A DNA stretch of 45,514 nucleotides from Acidobacteriaceae bacterium. GTDB taxonomy: Bacteria > Acidobacteriota > Terriglobia > Terriglobales > Acidobacteriaceae. Under the pieces are notes generated by a model. That model saw nothing but the letters and a program-made list of their open reading frames with translations. It searched no databases and was not told the origin of the DNA. Position numbers and translations under genes: made by a program. Positions within the stretch are counted from its first letter, which is position 1; each line of letters begins with the position of its first letter. The stretch covers positions 1 to 45,514 of the forward strand of contig PLHQ01000172.1 in the NCBI GenBank assembly GCA_003138975.1, in the 5' to 3' direction. Below, one piece after another: positions 1 to 7,625 of this stretch.

Positions 1-28
1 TCCATCGCAACAGAAAAGGAGAATAGCA

Positions 29-898
29 ATGCCAAACGTTACAGTCGGAAAAGAAAATTCAGGCAACATGGATCTTTACTACGAAGACCATGGCTCGGGC
101 CAACCGGTTGTTCTGATCCACGGATACCCATTGAGTGGTGCTTCATGGGAGAAGCAAGTACCCGTTCTTCTGGAAGCTGGTTACAGGGTCATTACCTACG
201 ACCGCAGAGGCTTCGGCAAGTCCAGCCAGCCGACCGCAGGCTACAACTACGACACGTTCGCAGAGGACCTTCACAAACTGGTCACCCACCTCAAGCTGCA
301 CGATTTCACATTAGTCGGGTTTTCGATGGGTGGAGGCGAGGTGGCACGCTACATCGGAAGATACGGCTCCAAGAGCGTGAGCAAAGCTGTGATTATTTCC
401 GGTGTGCCGCCGTACCTGCTCAAGACCGGCGACAATCCCGAAGGCCTGGATGCTAGTATATTTGCCGCCAGCGAGAAAGCTGTGGCCGCCGACCGCTACG
501 CGTTCTTCACCAGCTTCTTCAAGGATTTCTACAACACGGACTTGCTGCTCGGCAAGCGTGTCAGCGAACAAGCCGTCCAAGCCAGTTGGAACGTGGCGGC
601 CAGCGCCTCCGCCACCGCCAGCCTGGCATGTATCCCAACCTGGCACGAGGACTTCCGCGCGGATCTGGCCCGCATGGATGTGCCCACATTGGTGATTCAC
701 GGAGATGCCGACCGCATTCTCCCCATCGCGTCTGCTGGACTGCGCACCGCCAAGCTCATCAAAGGGGCGCGCCTGCTGGTCGTGAAAGACGGTCCACACT
801 GCGTCCCGTGGACGCACACGGAAGAAGTCAACGCCGAATTGCTGAGCTTCCTGGGCGGGAAGGCAAAAGCCGGCAAGTCGCAGAAGGAGGCTGCCTAG
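29..898 (+). CDS. alpha/beta hydrolase, non-heme chloroperoxidase/perhydrolase-like
   Basis: The 289-residue protein has the alpha/beta-hydrolase fold signatures in order: an HGYP oxyanion loop at about 31-34, a GFSMGG nucleophile elbow with Ser99, HGDADRILP with the likely acid Asp228, and GPH with His257. The intact Ser-Asp-His triad and the SMGG elbow fit the cofactor-free haloperoxidase/perhydrolase or arylesterase branch; the substrate cannot be read from sequence. No signal peptide is seen, so it is probably cytoplasmic. The ATG is preceded by AGGAG at good spacing. It faces the leftward alcohol dehydrogenase unit across a 552-nt gap and may belong to the same catabolic region, but no shared regulation is visible. 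The C-terminus is Lys/Ala rich and probably disordered. Confidence 0.85.
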   Translation: MPNVTVGKENSGNMDLYYEDHGSGQPVVLIHGYPLSGASWEKQVPVLLEAGYRVITYDRRGFGKSSQPTAGYNYDTFAEDLHKLVTHLKLHDFTLVGFSMGGGEVARYIGRYGSKSVSKAVIISGVPPYLLKTGDNPEGLDASIFAASEKAVAADRYAFFTSFFKDFYNTDLLLGKRVSEQAVQASWNVAASASATASLACIPTWHEDFRADLARMDVPTLVIHGDADRILPIASAGLRTAKLIKGARLLVVKDGPHCVPWTHTEEVNAELLSFLGGKAKAGKSQKEAA

Positions 899-993
899 GC
901 ACTCAGCTCCCTAGGGCAGCGGTGATTTTCGCAGGGAGCCTTGGATGCCCGGCAAGTGTTCGAATTCATTGAGACGGCCCGACCCTGATCTTT

Positions 994-1023
994 GCGCGGA
1001 CTGGGAACGAACCCAGTCCGCGC
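994..1023. other. perfect 12-bp inverted repeat (possible bidirectional terminator)
   Basis: GCGCGGACTGGG at 994-1005 is the exact reverse complement of 1012-1023, with a 6-nt AACGAA loop. It lies about 95 nt after the stop of the hydrolase. No U-tract follows on either strand, so termination would be inefficient or Rho-assisted; another structural role is possible. Confidence 0.45.
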
Positions 1024-1368
1024 GAACGTTGGCGTCAGAAAAGAGGCCTTTAGAGTGTTTCGAGCTTTGATGGTGATCCGAATTCAGCTTTGCTGTTATC
1101 TCGGCGTAGTGGTCGAACGTATACGCGAATTTTCTTTGGGTCCGGCCAGTCGCTGTGTAGCCTTGGTGCTCCGGAGCGACAGGTGAAGACCGTCGGTAGC
1201 CAGGCGAATAGCAGCTCGACCCTTCGCATCGATGACGGACGTCCGTGCAACAGAAGAAGTATGGGCACGACTTTCGGGCTAGTCGCTCTGTAGAAAATGG
1301 CGAGCCCATCAAAGAAAGCCCCACAATTACCAGACAGGAAATCTGCGAGCACCGAGTCCGACAGTTTC

Positions 1369-1384
1369 ATGTGAAAAGTCACAT
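1369..1384. promoter_or_regulatory. short dyad resembling a CRP/FNR-type half-site pair
   Basis: ATGTGA-AAAG-TCACAT is a perfect 6-bp dyad with a 4-nt spacer. The classical CRP site has a 6-nt spacer between TGTGA and TCACA, so the match is imperfect. It sits downstream of the alcohol dehydrogenase rather than in front of a recognised gene, so a function is doubtful. Confidence 0.2.
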
Positions 1385-1450
1385 CGCCCAAGTCCGCTCA
1401 TGTAAGCTCGCCGAAACCGGTGCTCGCCGTGACTCCATTTCCTGCAAGCG

Positions 1451-2485
1451 TCACATCGTCAGAACAACGCGGAATTGTGCTTTGCCGCTCAGCATTCGTG
1501 CGTAAGCTTCGCCCGCTTTTTCGAGCGGATAGGTTTCAATCATGGGACGCACACCTGAAAGTTTGGCGAAGTGCAGCGTGTCTTCGGAATCTGCCGGTGT
1601 TCCCGTGGACCAGCCCTGCAGGCTCTTACTTCCGCTGATAAGCTGGATCGGTGTGACCTCAATTGGATCGAATGAGGCTCCCACCACGATGAGCTTGCCG
1701 TTCGGGCCCAAACCGTCGACTAACTCAGACATTGCTTTTGCGCTTGGGGCGGTCGCCAGAATTACCTTCGCCCCGCCCAGTTTTTGCAATTCCTGGGCGG
1801 CGTTCGTCGCTCGGCTGTCGATGTACACGCTCGCCCCCAGTTTCTTCGCGAGCGCGGCGTCTTCGGATCCGCGCCCGATTGCAGCGACCTCGTAGCCAAA
1901 CTTCTGCGCGAATTGAATTCCTAAGTGACCCAGACCGCCGATGCCCTGCACCGCAACCAGGTCGCCGGGTAACGCACCGCTGTGACGCAGCGAGTTATAG
2001 GTCGTAATTCCGGCGCAGAGCAGCGGCGCTGCTTCGGCGTCATTCAGAGTGTCCGGTATAGCCACGAGCGCTTCTTCCGGTGCGACCATGTATTCCTGGT
2101 AGCCGCCGTCGTAGCTGATACCCGGAATTTGCAGGTTGCGGCAGTTATTAAAATCTCCGCGCCGGCACTCGCGACAAGTCCCGTCATGGCCGCCGTGCCA
2201 GCCGACACCCACACGCTGACCCTGCTTCCACGCGGAAACGCCGGCACCCAGTTCGTCGATGATGCCCGCCACTTCATGTCCGGGAATGCGGGGATACTGA
2301 ATTCCGGGCCACAAGCCTTCTTTCGTGAGCACGTCACTGTGGCATACACCACAGGCTTGCACTTTGATCCGCACGTGTCCTGCAGCCGGCTCAGGAATTT
2401 CGCGCTCGACAATCTGGAAATCTGCTCCGGGATTGGAGACTTGCGCTACCTTCATCGTGCCTACCGCGATTGCTGTCGTTGCCAT
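1451..2485 (-). CDS. zinc-dependent alcohol dehydrogenase (MDR family)
   Basis: 344-residue medium-chain dehydrogenase. The GVCHSD motif supplies the catalytic-zinc Cys48, GHE follows at 69-71, and a GIGGLGHLG Rossmann loop binds NAD(P). The structural-zinc lobe reads HDGTCRECRRGDFNNC: three Cys are present and the usual first Cys is Asp, a variant I recall as common in this subfamily. Expected reaction: reversible oxidation of a primary alcohol to an aldehyde. A strong GGAGG lies just before the ATG. It is the last gene of the leftward run that starts with the Tat epoxide-hydrolase-like gene, with 113 nt between it and the cytochrome P460 gene. It could oxidise the alcohol or diol products of that cluster (inference). 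Confidence 0.9.
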   Translation of the reverse strand: MATTAIAVGTMKVAQVSNPGADFQIVEREIPEPAAGHVRIKVQACGVCHSDVLTKEGLWPGIQYPRIPGHEVAGIIDELGAGVSAWKQGQRVGVGWHGGHDGTCRECRRGDFNNCRNLQIPGISYDGGYQEYMVAPEEALVAIPDTLNDAEAAPLLCAGITTYNSLRHSGALPGDLVAVQGIGGLGHLGIQFAQKFGYEVAAIGRGSEDAALAKKLGASVYIDSRATNAAQELQKLGGAKVILATAPSAKAMSELVDGLGPNGKLIVVGASFDPIEVTPIQLISGSKSLQGWSTGTPADSEDTLHFAKLSGVRPMIETYPLEKAGEAYARMLSGKAQFRVVLTM

Positions 2486-2598
2486 GAGTCCTCCTAAGAG
2501 TCATTTAGTTATTGTCGAAAGCGTACTTGCTGATTTCGGATCGACTGAATGTAGCGATCGAAAAGCGACAGAATCAGAACTGTGCGCTGTTCTCGCTA

Positions 2599-3132
2599 TT
2601 AGGGTGTGTAACGGGTGAAGACAAAGTCACGAGCTTTGACAGGCTCGTGGCAGGGGAAGCAGGTTTTCAGCTTCGTCTCGTCCGCCGAAGGGTTGCCGTC
2701 CTTATTGAACTGAGCGAACCCCCAGCCTCCTGTCGCGGCGTACTTTTTTGAGTCCTTGACCATAAACTGAAGGTACCAATCCGGGGAGGGCCCGGGAACG
2801 AAAGATTGGGCACGGCCAAAGACTTTGTTGTTTTCCTCTGAGGGAACGTAACTCCAGGCTATTCGGGCAATGATCGTGCCGTCCGGGAACGGAAGTTTCC
2901 CTTCGCGATATGCCTTGATAGCTGTGTCGTTGCCCAGAATGGCACGAATATCGTTGAGGTCGCCTTCCTCGTGGGCTACAGAGACCAACCTCCAGTCGCG
3001 GTATCCGCGGGGAATTTTGATCCCGAAGAGCGGGGCGGCCTCCCCATCAGCGTGTCCAGATGCGTGCGCGATGTGGACGACCACGCCGGCCACCGCTACA
3101 ACTGCAAACAACAAGAAAGCAATCCGTTTCAT
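2599..3132 (-). CDS. cytochrome P460 family protein, exported
   Basis: 177 residues from an ATG with GGAGG upstream; this start gives a clean signal peptide (MKRIAFLLFAVVAVAG...). The mature part shows the P460 fold signature: a GYRDW segment near the N-terminus, GTIIARIAW in the middle, and a C-terminal heme-attachment CFPCH at 158-162. P460 proteins carry a c-type heme cross-linked to Lys and oxidise hydroxylamine or detoxify NO in the periplasm; many homologues outside nitrifiers have unknown substrates. The neighbours (DUF6130-like protein upstream, alcohol dehydrogenase downstream, same strand) suggest co-transcription. A longer upstream frame exists but lacks a signal peptide at its N-terminus, so I prefer this start. 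Confidence 0.85.
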   Translation of the reverse strand: MKRIAFLLFAVVAVAGVVVHIAHASGHADGEAAPLFGIKIPRGYRDWRLVSVAHEEGDLNDIRAILGNDTAIKAYREGKLPFPDGTIIARIAWSYVPSEENNKVFGRAQSFVPGPSPDWYLQFMVKDSKKYAATGGWGFAQFNKDGNPSADETKLKTCFPCHEPVKARDFVFTRYTP

Positions 3133-3169
3133 AGGTGTTCCTCCTTCTACATTCTTGAGCACCCCGTCA

Positions 3170-3646
3170 CTACTGCTTTTCGTCCGCAGTCTTTTCTGGA
3201 ACGACAAATGCGACTGTGCCTTTGTCCAGGGTGTGGTGGTTCGCGTCCTCCAATTCAAGGGTCACTTTGTGCGGACCGGGGGGAAGACCCATCAAGATGA
3301 TTGGGTTCCCACTCGCATCTGCCCATACCCAAGGGGCATCGTCGAGTCTTACGTGAACGTGTCCGACGCGCGGCGAGACCGCCAGAGCACCGGAGCCGAA
3401 CACAGGCGCAATGTGCACGTTCTGGGCACAATATTGGATAATCACCACGCCACGGGAGGCGAGCGGTCCGGCCTGCGGAGGATCGATGACGATTTTCGCT
3501 GGGGGTTCGCTGCCGGTGAGCGGGATAACTGCGGTGAGTCGACAAACGTCCGTGGCGTTTTGTGCCATAGCGGTGACTGCGTACAACACGATGGCAGCGA
3601 CCGATAGCAGAGTCGTACCTTTCAAGCTTCTATTCAGATTTGCCAT
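3170..3646 (-). CDS. secreted DUF6130-like protein
   Basis: 158 residues from an ATG with GGAGG at 7-8 nt. The N-terminus is a typical signal peptide ending near AMAQ. The mature part contains GHVHVRLDD, PWVWAD, and a GLPPGPHKVTLELED stretch, a small beta-sandwich pattern that I associate from memory with DUF6130 (related in style to DUF4399). The HVH pair could bind metal, but this is not shown. It ends 37 nt before the cytochrome P460 start, so the two are likely co-transcribed. Function unknown; periplasmic location is inferred from the leader. Confidence 0.65.
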   Translation of the reverse strand: MANLNRSLKGTTLLSVAAIVLYAVTAMAQNATDVCRLTAVIPLTGSEPPAKIVIDPPQAGPLASRGVVIIQYCAQNVHIAPVFGSGALAVSPRVGHVHVRLDDAPWVWADASGNPIILMGLPPGPHKVTLELEDANHHTLDKGTVAFVVPEKTADEKQ

Positions 3647-3812
3647 GTTGTTTCCTCCAATGTGTTCACTTAAATCGAAAGTCAGATTTATTGAATTGCC
3701 GGATGTCCGCCAAAGCGCACCGTTATTCAATTCGTATTTGCATAGCGGTTGGCCGATTTCGCGTATTCGTCTTAGCCAGCATCTCGCCAGACAGTCGGCA
3801 GTCTTGGCCCCG

Positions 3813-4574
3813 TCACCGCCGAGCGTAGGTCATTGTCCAAGAACCTCTATCGCCCGGGTGATACTCATTACCGTCCCATGGCGAACCACAGATATGAAGA
3901 TGGGCATAAGGCGTCCCGGCAAACATCACCAGTGTTCCTGCGTCACGCATAACTGTTGGCAAACCGGCGACTCTTGCGTCGAAAGGCCAGAGGATCATCC
4001 AGTGCGGGCCAATTGGGATGGCCGGGCTTGTCCGGTCAAACGGGTCGGTGAAGCTGTGCTGCGTAGCTCCATTGAGCATGTAGATAAGTCCAGGCTCGGT
4101 ATTCGTTGGTTTGGGCTTCCCTGCCATGACATCCAGTATCCAGCGCATCCCCATCGGATCCATGCACATATCTGCCGCTCCGATGATATTTTCGTTGCCG
4201 GGAACGCACACCCAATGGTTCGTACCCGGACGCAACACGGTCAACTTCCCTTGAGCATCCATTTCTGCAACGGTGGCCTCCCGCGTAATGCTGTCAGGCC
4301 CCGACAAGAGCGCTCGTCGAATTTTGGCTTTCACTATTTCGTCTGACATGCTGTTATCTACGTCCATCGTGTTACCCTCCCTCCACTCATCGTTTGTTGC
4401 GTCCTGTACTCCGCGATGCCCGGACGGCTCCGCCTCAGCCTGTACCCACATACTGAGTGCGGCGAGGCCCGCGCCCGCGATTGCCGCCGCTTCGACGAAC
4501 TCTCGGCGTGATATAGCTGTTCGCCGCGCGGAGGCGGAAGAGGCTCCCCCGTTTTCGTTACTTTTCCCGGGCAT
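3813..4574 (-). CDS. Tat-signal protein of unknown function, with a second internal start
   Basis: 253 residues. The N-terminal part has a twin-arginine motif (SRREFV, 22-27) followed by an Ala/Gly-rich hydrophobic stretch, so export of a folded protein is expected. The remainder (about 75-253) is unknown to me; it is Met/Pro/His/Trp rich (NGATQHSFTDPFD, GPHWMILWPFD, YAHLHICG), which hints at metal binding but proves nothing. Two starts have good ribosome sites: the ATG at 4574 (GGAGAGGG) and an in-frame ATG at 4367 (codon 70) preceded by GGAGGGAGGG at 7 nt. The second would make a 184-residue cytoplasmic form without the Tat leader. It lies 20 nt after the Tat epoxide-hydrolase-like gene, so the two are co-transcribed. 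Confidence 0.6.
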   Translation of the reverse strand: MPGKSNENGGASSASARRTAISRREFVEAAAIAGAGLAALSMWVQAEAEPSGHRGVQDATNDEWREGNTMDVDNSMSDEIVKAKIRRALLSGPDSITREATVAEMDAQGKLTVLRPGTNHWVCVPGNENIIGAADMCMDPMGMRWILDVMAGKPKPTNTEPGLIYMLNGATQHSFTDPFDRTSPAIPIGPHWMILWPFDARVAGLPTVMRDAGTLVMFAGTPYAHLHICGSPWDGNEYHPGDRGSWTMTYARR

Positions 4575-4594
4575 ACCCTCTCCTCGTACTTAGT

Positions 4595-5644
4595 TCAATA
4601 ACCATCCACATCGACGACCGCCTTGGCGAAAGCTTCCGGGGCTTCCTGCGGAATGTTGTGGCCGACGCCGCCGGTGATGAGCCGGTAGTCATACTTGCCG
4701 GAGAACTTGTTGCGATAGGCTGTGCTCGGCCCGTGGATTGCCCCGTTGGAGTCGCCTTCCATGGTGATGGCCGGCACGGTGACGACAGGAAGCGCGGCCA
4801 GCCGCTTTTCGAGGTCGTCATATTTCCGCTCACCATCCGCTAAGCCGAGCCGCCAGCGATAATCGTGCATCACGATGTCAACATGGTCCGGGTTGTTGAA
4901 GGAAGGTGCTGTGCGGTTGTACGTGGCATCGTCGAAATTCCACTTCGGCGAAGCCTGGTGCCAGATGAACTTATTGAACTCGTCGAGGTATTTCGCATAG
5001 CCGGCCTTGCCGACTTCAGTGGCGAAATAGTACTGGTACCAAAATGCGAATGCAGCCTGGGGCGGCCAAGGTGTCTGGTTGCCCGCAGGGCTGCTAATCA
5101 GATAGCCGCTGACGGAAACGATTGCCCTGCAGCGTTCCGGCCATAGTACTGCCATGACGTCCGCTGTGCGCGCACCCCAGTCAAAGCCGGCGACGGTGGC
5201 TTTCTGAATTTTGAGCGCATCCATGAGAGCGATGATGTCGAGGCCAACGGCCGACTGCTGGGCGTTGCGCATGGTCGCGCTGGAGAGAAAGCTGGTGGTG
5301 CCATAGCCGCGCAGATAGGGAACGATCACCCTGTATCCGGCCGCTGCCAACAATGGCGCTACATCGACAAAGCTGTAAATGTCGTAAGGCCAGCCGTGCA
5401 GGAGAATTACCGCAGGGCCGGTGGCGGGGCCAGTTTCTGCGTAGCCAACATTCAGGAGGCCGGCGTCGATCTGCTTTATTGAGGCGAACGACGTGTTCTT
5501 GGCGCTCGCTGCCGTGTTCGCCATCGCTGATACACTCCCATCGTCGTGCGCCAATAGTGAGCTAGGAGCGAACATCGTGGCTCCAACAGAGACGCCAGCC
5601 ATTGCTAGGAGACTACGGCGCGATATTCCTTTCGATTGCTTCAT
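4595..5644 (-). CDS. Tat-exported epoxide hydrolase-like alpha/beta hydrolase
   Basis: 349 residues. A Tat leader (SRRSLL at 8-13, then a hydrophobic run ending near LLA) predicts periplasmic export. The catalytic domain has HGWP at 83-86, the nucleophile elbow GFDWGA with Asp155 (Asp rather than Ser, as in epoxide hydrolases and haloalkane dehalogenases), EGD near 296-298 as acid candidate, and GGVGHNIPQE with His329. HGWP and a Tyr-rich cap (WYQYYF, 202-207) favour epoxide hydrolase over dehalogenase. AAAGGAA precedes the ATG. It heads the second leftward unit, directly below the operator copy at 5702-5776. A Tat-exported epoxide hydrolase is less usual than the cytoplasmic kind and suggests an extracytoplasmic epoxide substrate (inference). 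Confidence 0.82.
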   Translation of the reverse strand: MKQSKGISRRSLLAMAGVSVGATMFAPSSLLAHDDGSVSAMANTAASAKNTSFASIKQIDAGLLNVGYAETGPATGPAVILLHGWPYDIYSFVDVAPLLAAAGYRVIVPYLRGYGTTSFLSSATMRNAQQSAVGLDIIALMDALKIQKATVAGFDWGARTADVMAVLWPERCRAIVSVSGYLISSPAGNQTPWPPQAAFAFWYQYYFATEVGKAGYAKYLDEFNKFIWHQASPKWNFDDATYNRTAPSFNNPDHVDIVMHDYRWRLGLADGERKYDDLEKRLAALPVVTVPAITMEGDSNGAIHGPSTAYRNKFSGKYDYRLITGGVGHNIPQEAPEAFAKAVVDVDGY

Positions 5645-5701
5645 GGTTAATGTTCCTTTCTATTCCTGCTGTGGGCCCGACCGTCCCGCATCGGCCGCGA
5701 T

Positions 5702-5776
5702 GAACACATCAGACCAGAAGCGTGGATTGGAAACAATTGGACGATGGTATGGGAATACCTTGGTATCGGTCGATGC
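5702..5776 (-). promoter_or_regulatory. promoter/operator block, copy A
   Basis: This block closely matches 8928-9004; weaker similarity extends to about 5835. On the minus strand it holds two overlapping dyads: ATACC-AA-GGTAT (5755-5766) and GGTAT-TCCC-ATACC (5746-5759). They are followed by CAATTGTTT, a 17-nt spacer and TCTGAT, a plausible -35/-10 pair for the gene starting at 5644. The dyads lie directly upstream of the -35, an arrangement typical of an activator site. The regulator is not identifiable and none is encoded in the window. Confidence 0.6.
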
Positions 5777-5970
5777 GACAAACGGCGTTCGGTGCAGCGC
5801 GATGGTCAGACGATTTGCCAGTCTCGCCGAGGCGGCGACCGTAACCGCTCGCCAATCTCGACTTGTACACCGTGGAGGGCTATCTATCAACTCCAACTCG
5901 TTGAAACTCCTCTTACGCCTATCGCTTAGGGAGTGAATGTATAAGTTTGGGATACGCCCTCCTGTGCGAT

Positions 5971-6642
5971 TCATCCATGCGCATCGCCCATGGCGGACGA
6001 GCTCTGCGCGAGTGGACGGTCACCTAAAAGGGCATCAGTGACTTCTTGCGTTATAACAATCGAGCTGGCGTAGTTTGGGAGATTGGTAACGAGTGCGGCG
6101 TGCATGAACTCCTCTGAGTAGTCCGCGGTCGCGTCCTTCGCCACAGTGACGTCGTAGCCGAGCTCGACCGCAAAACGCACAGTTGATTCAACGCATGTGT
6201 GCGCGATGAGACCGGCGACAATGAGCCTCTGGATGCCGTGCCTTTTGAGTTGCAAATCCAGATCGGTGTTAGCAAAGCCACTGGAACACCAATGCTCCTG
6301 GGCCACGATGTCTCCCGGCTGAGGAGCAAATTCGGCGCGGAACTCGCCACCCCAAGTTCCATATTCAAACGTTTTTCGCGACCAGGCTGCTTTCTGAATC
6401 GGGGCGGTGTACTTCCAGGTCTCGTAGTCGCCGGGACGGTATCGATGATGCATCGCATAGAAAACCCGTATCCCTGTCGTTCGCGCTGCGGTCAGCAACT
6501 GCAACATGTGAGAGACGCAGTCATTCGCCTCTGCAACGCTTTTGATGCGATCCCATATTTTGCCACCCTCGGAAATGAAGTCGTTGTAGGGATCGATGAC
6601 GAGAAGTGCAGTGTTCGCTTTGTCGAACTCTAGATTCGTCAT
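5971..6642 (-). CDS. isochorismatase-family cysteine hydrolase
   Basis: 223 residues from the ATG at 6642 (AGGA at 7 nt); an upstream in-frame GTG would add 7. The isochorismatase fold is clear: LLVIDPYNDF with the catalytic Asp17 near the N-terminus and GLIAHTCVEST with the nucleophile Cys150. The segment that usually brings the catalytic Lys reads VAQEHWCSSGF. Relatives as I recall them have AKEHW there, so the Lys may be replaced by Gln, unless another residue serves. Family members hydrolyse amides or vinyl ethers (nicotinamide, isochorismate, ureidoacrylate); the substrate here is unknown. It is the last gene of the 8870->5971 unit, 40 nt after the enoyl-CoA hydratase gene. Confidence 0.85.
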   Translation of the reverse strand: MTNLEFDKANTALLVIDPYNDFISEGGKIWDRIKSVAEANDCVSHMLQLLTAARTTGIRVFYAMHHRYRPGDYETWKYTAPIQKAAWSRKTFEYGTWGGEFRAEFAPQPGDIVAQEHWCSSGFANTDLDLQLKRHGIQRLIVAGLIAHTCVESTVRFAVELGYDVTVAKDATADYSEEFMHAALVTNLPNYASSIVITQEVTDALLGDRPLAQSSSAMGDAHG

Positions 6643-6682
6643 GATTGTCCTACCTGCGTTCACTCAAGACCTCTGCGTTGCT

Positions 6683-7540
6683 CTAGCTAGCCAGGTCATC
6701 CAACATGCGCGGCAGGGCCATTTCCGCTCCTCGGGTCTGGAAGCCACGCTTCATCGCAGCTTTTATCCGATTCTGCGCTTCAGGCTTGCGGACACAGTCG
6801 AGGAAGAGACTCGAATCACGGCGAAAATCTTCCGCCGGCGCGAGCGCGACCGCGTTGACCCGCTCCTTGATTACGGAAAGGCCAAAGGCTGGAAAGCTGG
6901 CTATGCGATGAGCTAGCGATTCGACGAAATCGCCGAGTTCGGCGGCGGGCAACGCTCGATTGATCCAGCCGTAGCGTTCCGCCATCTGCGCATCATAATC
7001 CTCCGCGCCCAACAGCACCTCGATCGCCCGGCCCCGGCCCATGAGTCGGGTGAGATGCTGGGCGGCGCCTGAGCCGGGGATCAGCCCGAACCCTGCCTCC
7101 GGTTGACCGAAAATTGCCGACTCGCGCGCAGCGAAGCGCATGTCACACGCCAATATAAACTCGCTGCCCACACCGCGCACGCGACCTTCGATCTGCGCAA
7201 TCGTGACCAAGCGGCTTGCGCTCAGATAACGAAATAGAATCGCAAGCGAAGGTTCGCCCGTTAGCTGCGTTGCCAACCCGCCATATTCAGCAATCCGAGT
7301 TACGTCGACATGGGAAATGAAATAGTCCGGGTCGGCACTCTTGAACACGAGTACATGGACGGAGTCATCGGCCTCGGCCTGCTGAATGAGAGAGACCAGG
7401 TCGCGGACCAGCTCCGGCCCCAGAAGATTCATTGGTGGGGCGGCGATTTCCGCGAACAGAACGCCGCCTTCTTTATGCGTAGAGATCGTTTCAAAACCAG
7501 CCTGCTGTGTTCCATTCTCGTGATCGATTTCGTTCAACAT
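6683..7540 (-). CDS. enoyl-CoA hydratase/isomerase family protein
   Basis: 285 residues with the crotonase fold: an EIAAPPMNLLG strand near the N-terminus, an oxyanion-hole region around GRVRGVGSEF at about 119-128, FGQPEAGFGLIPGSG at about 143-157, and an AEDYDAQMAERYGWINRALP segment typical of the family. Expected chemistry is on acyl-CoA thioesters (hydration or isomerisation), in the cytoplasm. The usual catalytic Glu pair is not confidently placed: the second position may be Gly in PGSG, as in many isomerase or divergent members. AGGAG precedes the ATG. It lies 85 nt after the EHN hydrolase gene on the same strand and is followed at 40 nt by the cysteine hydrolase. Confidence 0.85.
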   Translation of the reverse strand: MLNEIDHENGTQQAGFETISTHKEGGVLFAEIAAPPMNLLGPELVRDLVSLIQQAEADDSVHVLVFKSADPDYFISHVDVTRIAEYGGLATQLTGEPSLAILFRYLSASRLVTIAQIEGRVRGVGSEFILACDMRFAARESAIFGQPEAGFGLIPGSGAAQHLTRLMGRGRAIEVLLGAEDYDAQMAERYGWINRALPAAELGDFVESLAHRIASFPAFGLSVIKERVNAVALAPAEDFRRDSSLFLDCVRKPEAQNRIKAAMKRGFQTRGAEMALPRMLDDLAS

Positions 7541-7625
7541 GTTTGTTCTCCTGAGTCGGAACGCAAGGGCCTCCTACTATTAGAAGCCCTCGTGTTACCG
7601 AAACGAATCGTTAGCCATCGTGGTA

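Larger units (their letters stand above)
899..1450. other. intergenic region between convergent genes, no gene recognised
   Basis: 552 nt separate the ends of two convergent genes. Several open frames cross it on both strands, but none has a recognisable domain, a good ribosome site or plausible composition. It contains the perfect hairpin at 994-1023 and a short dyad at 1369-1384, listed separately. Confidence 0.5.
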
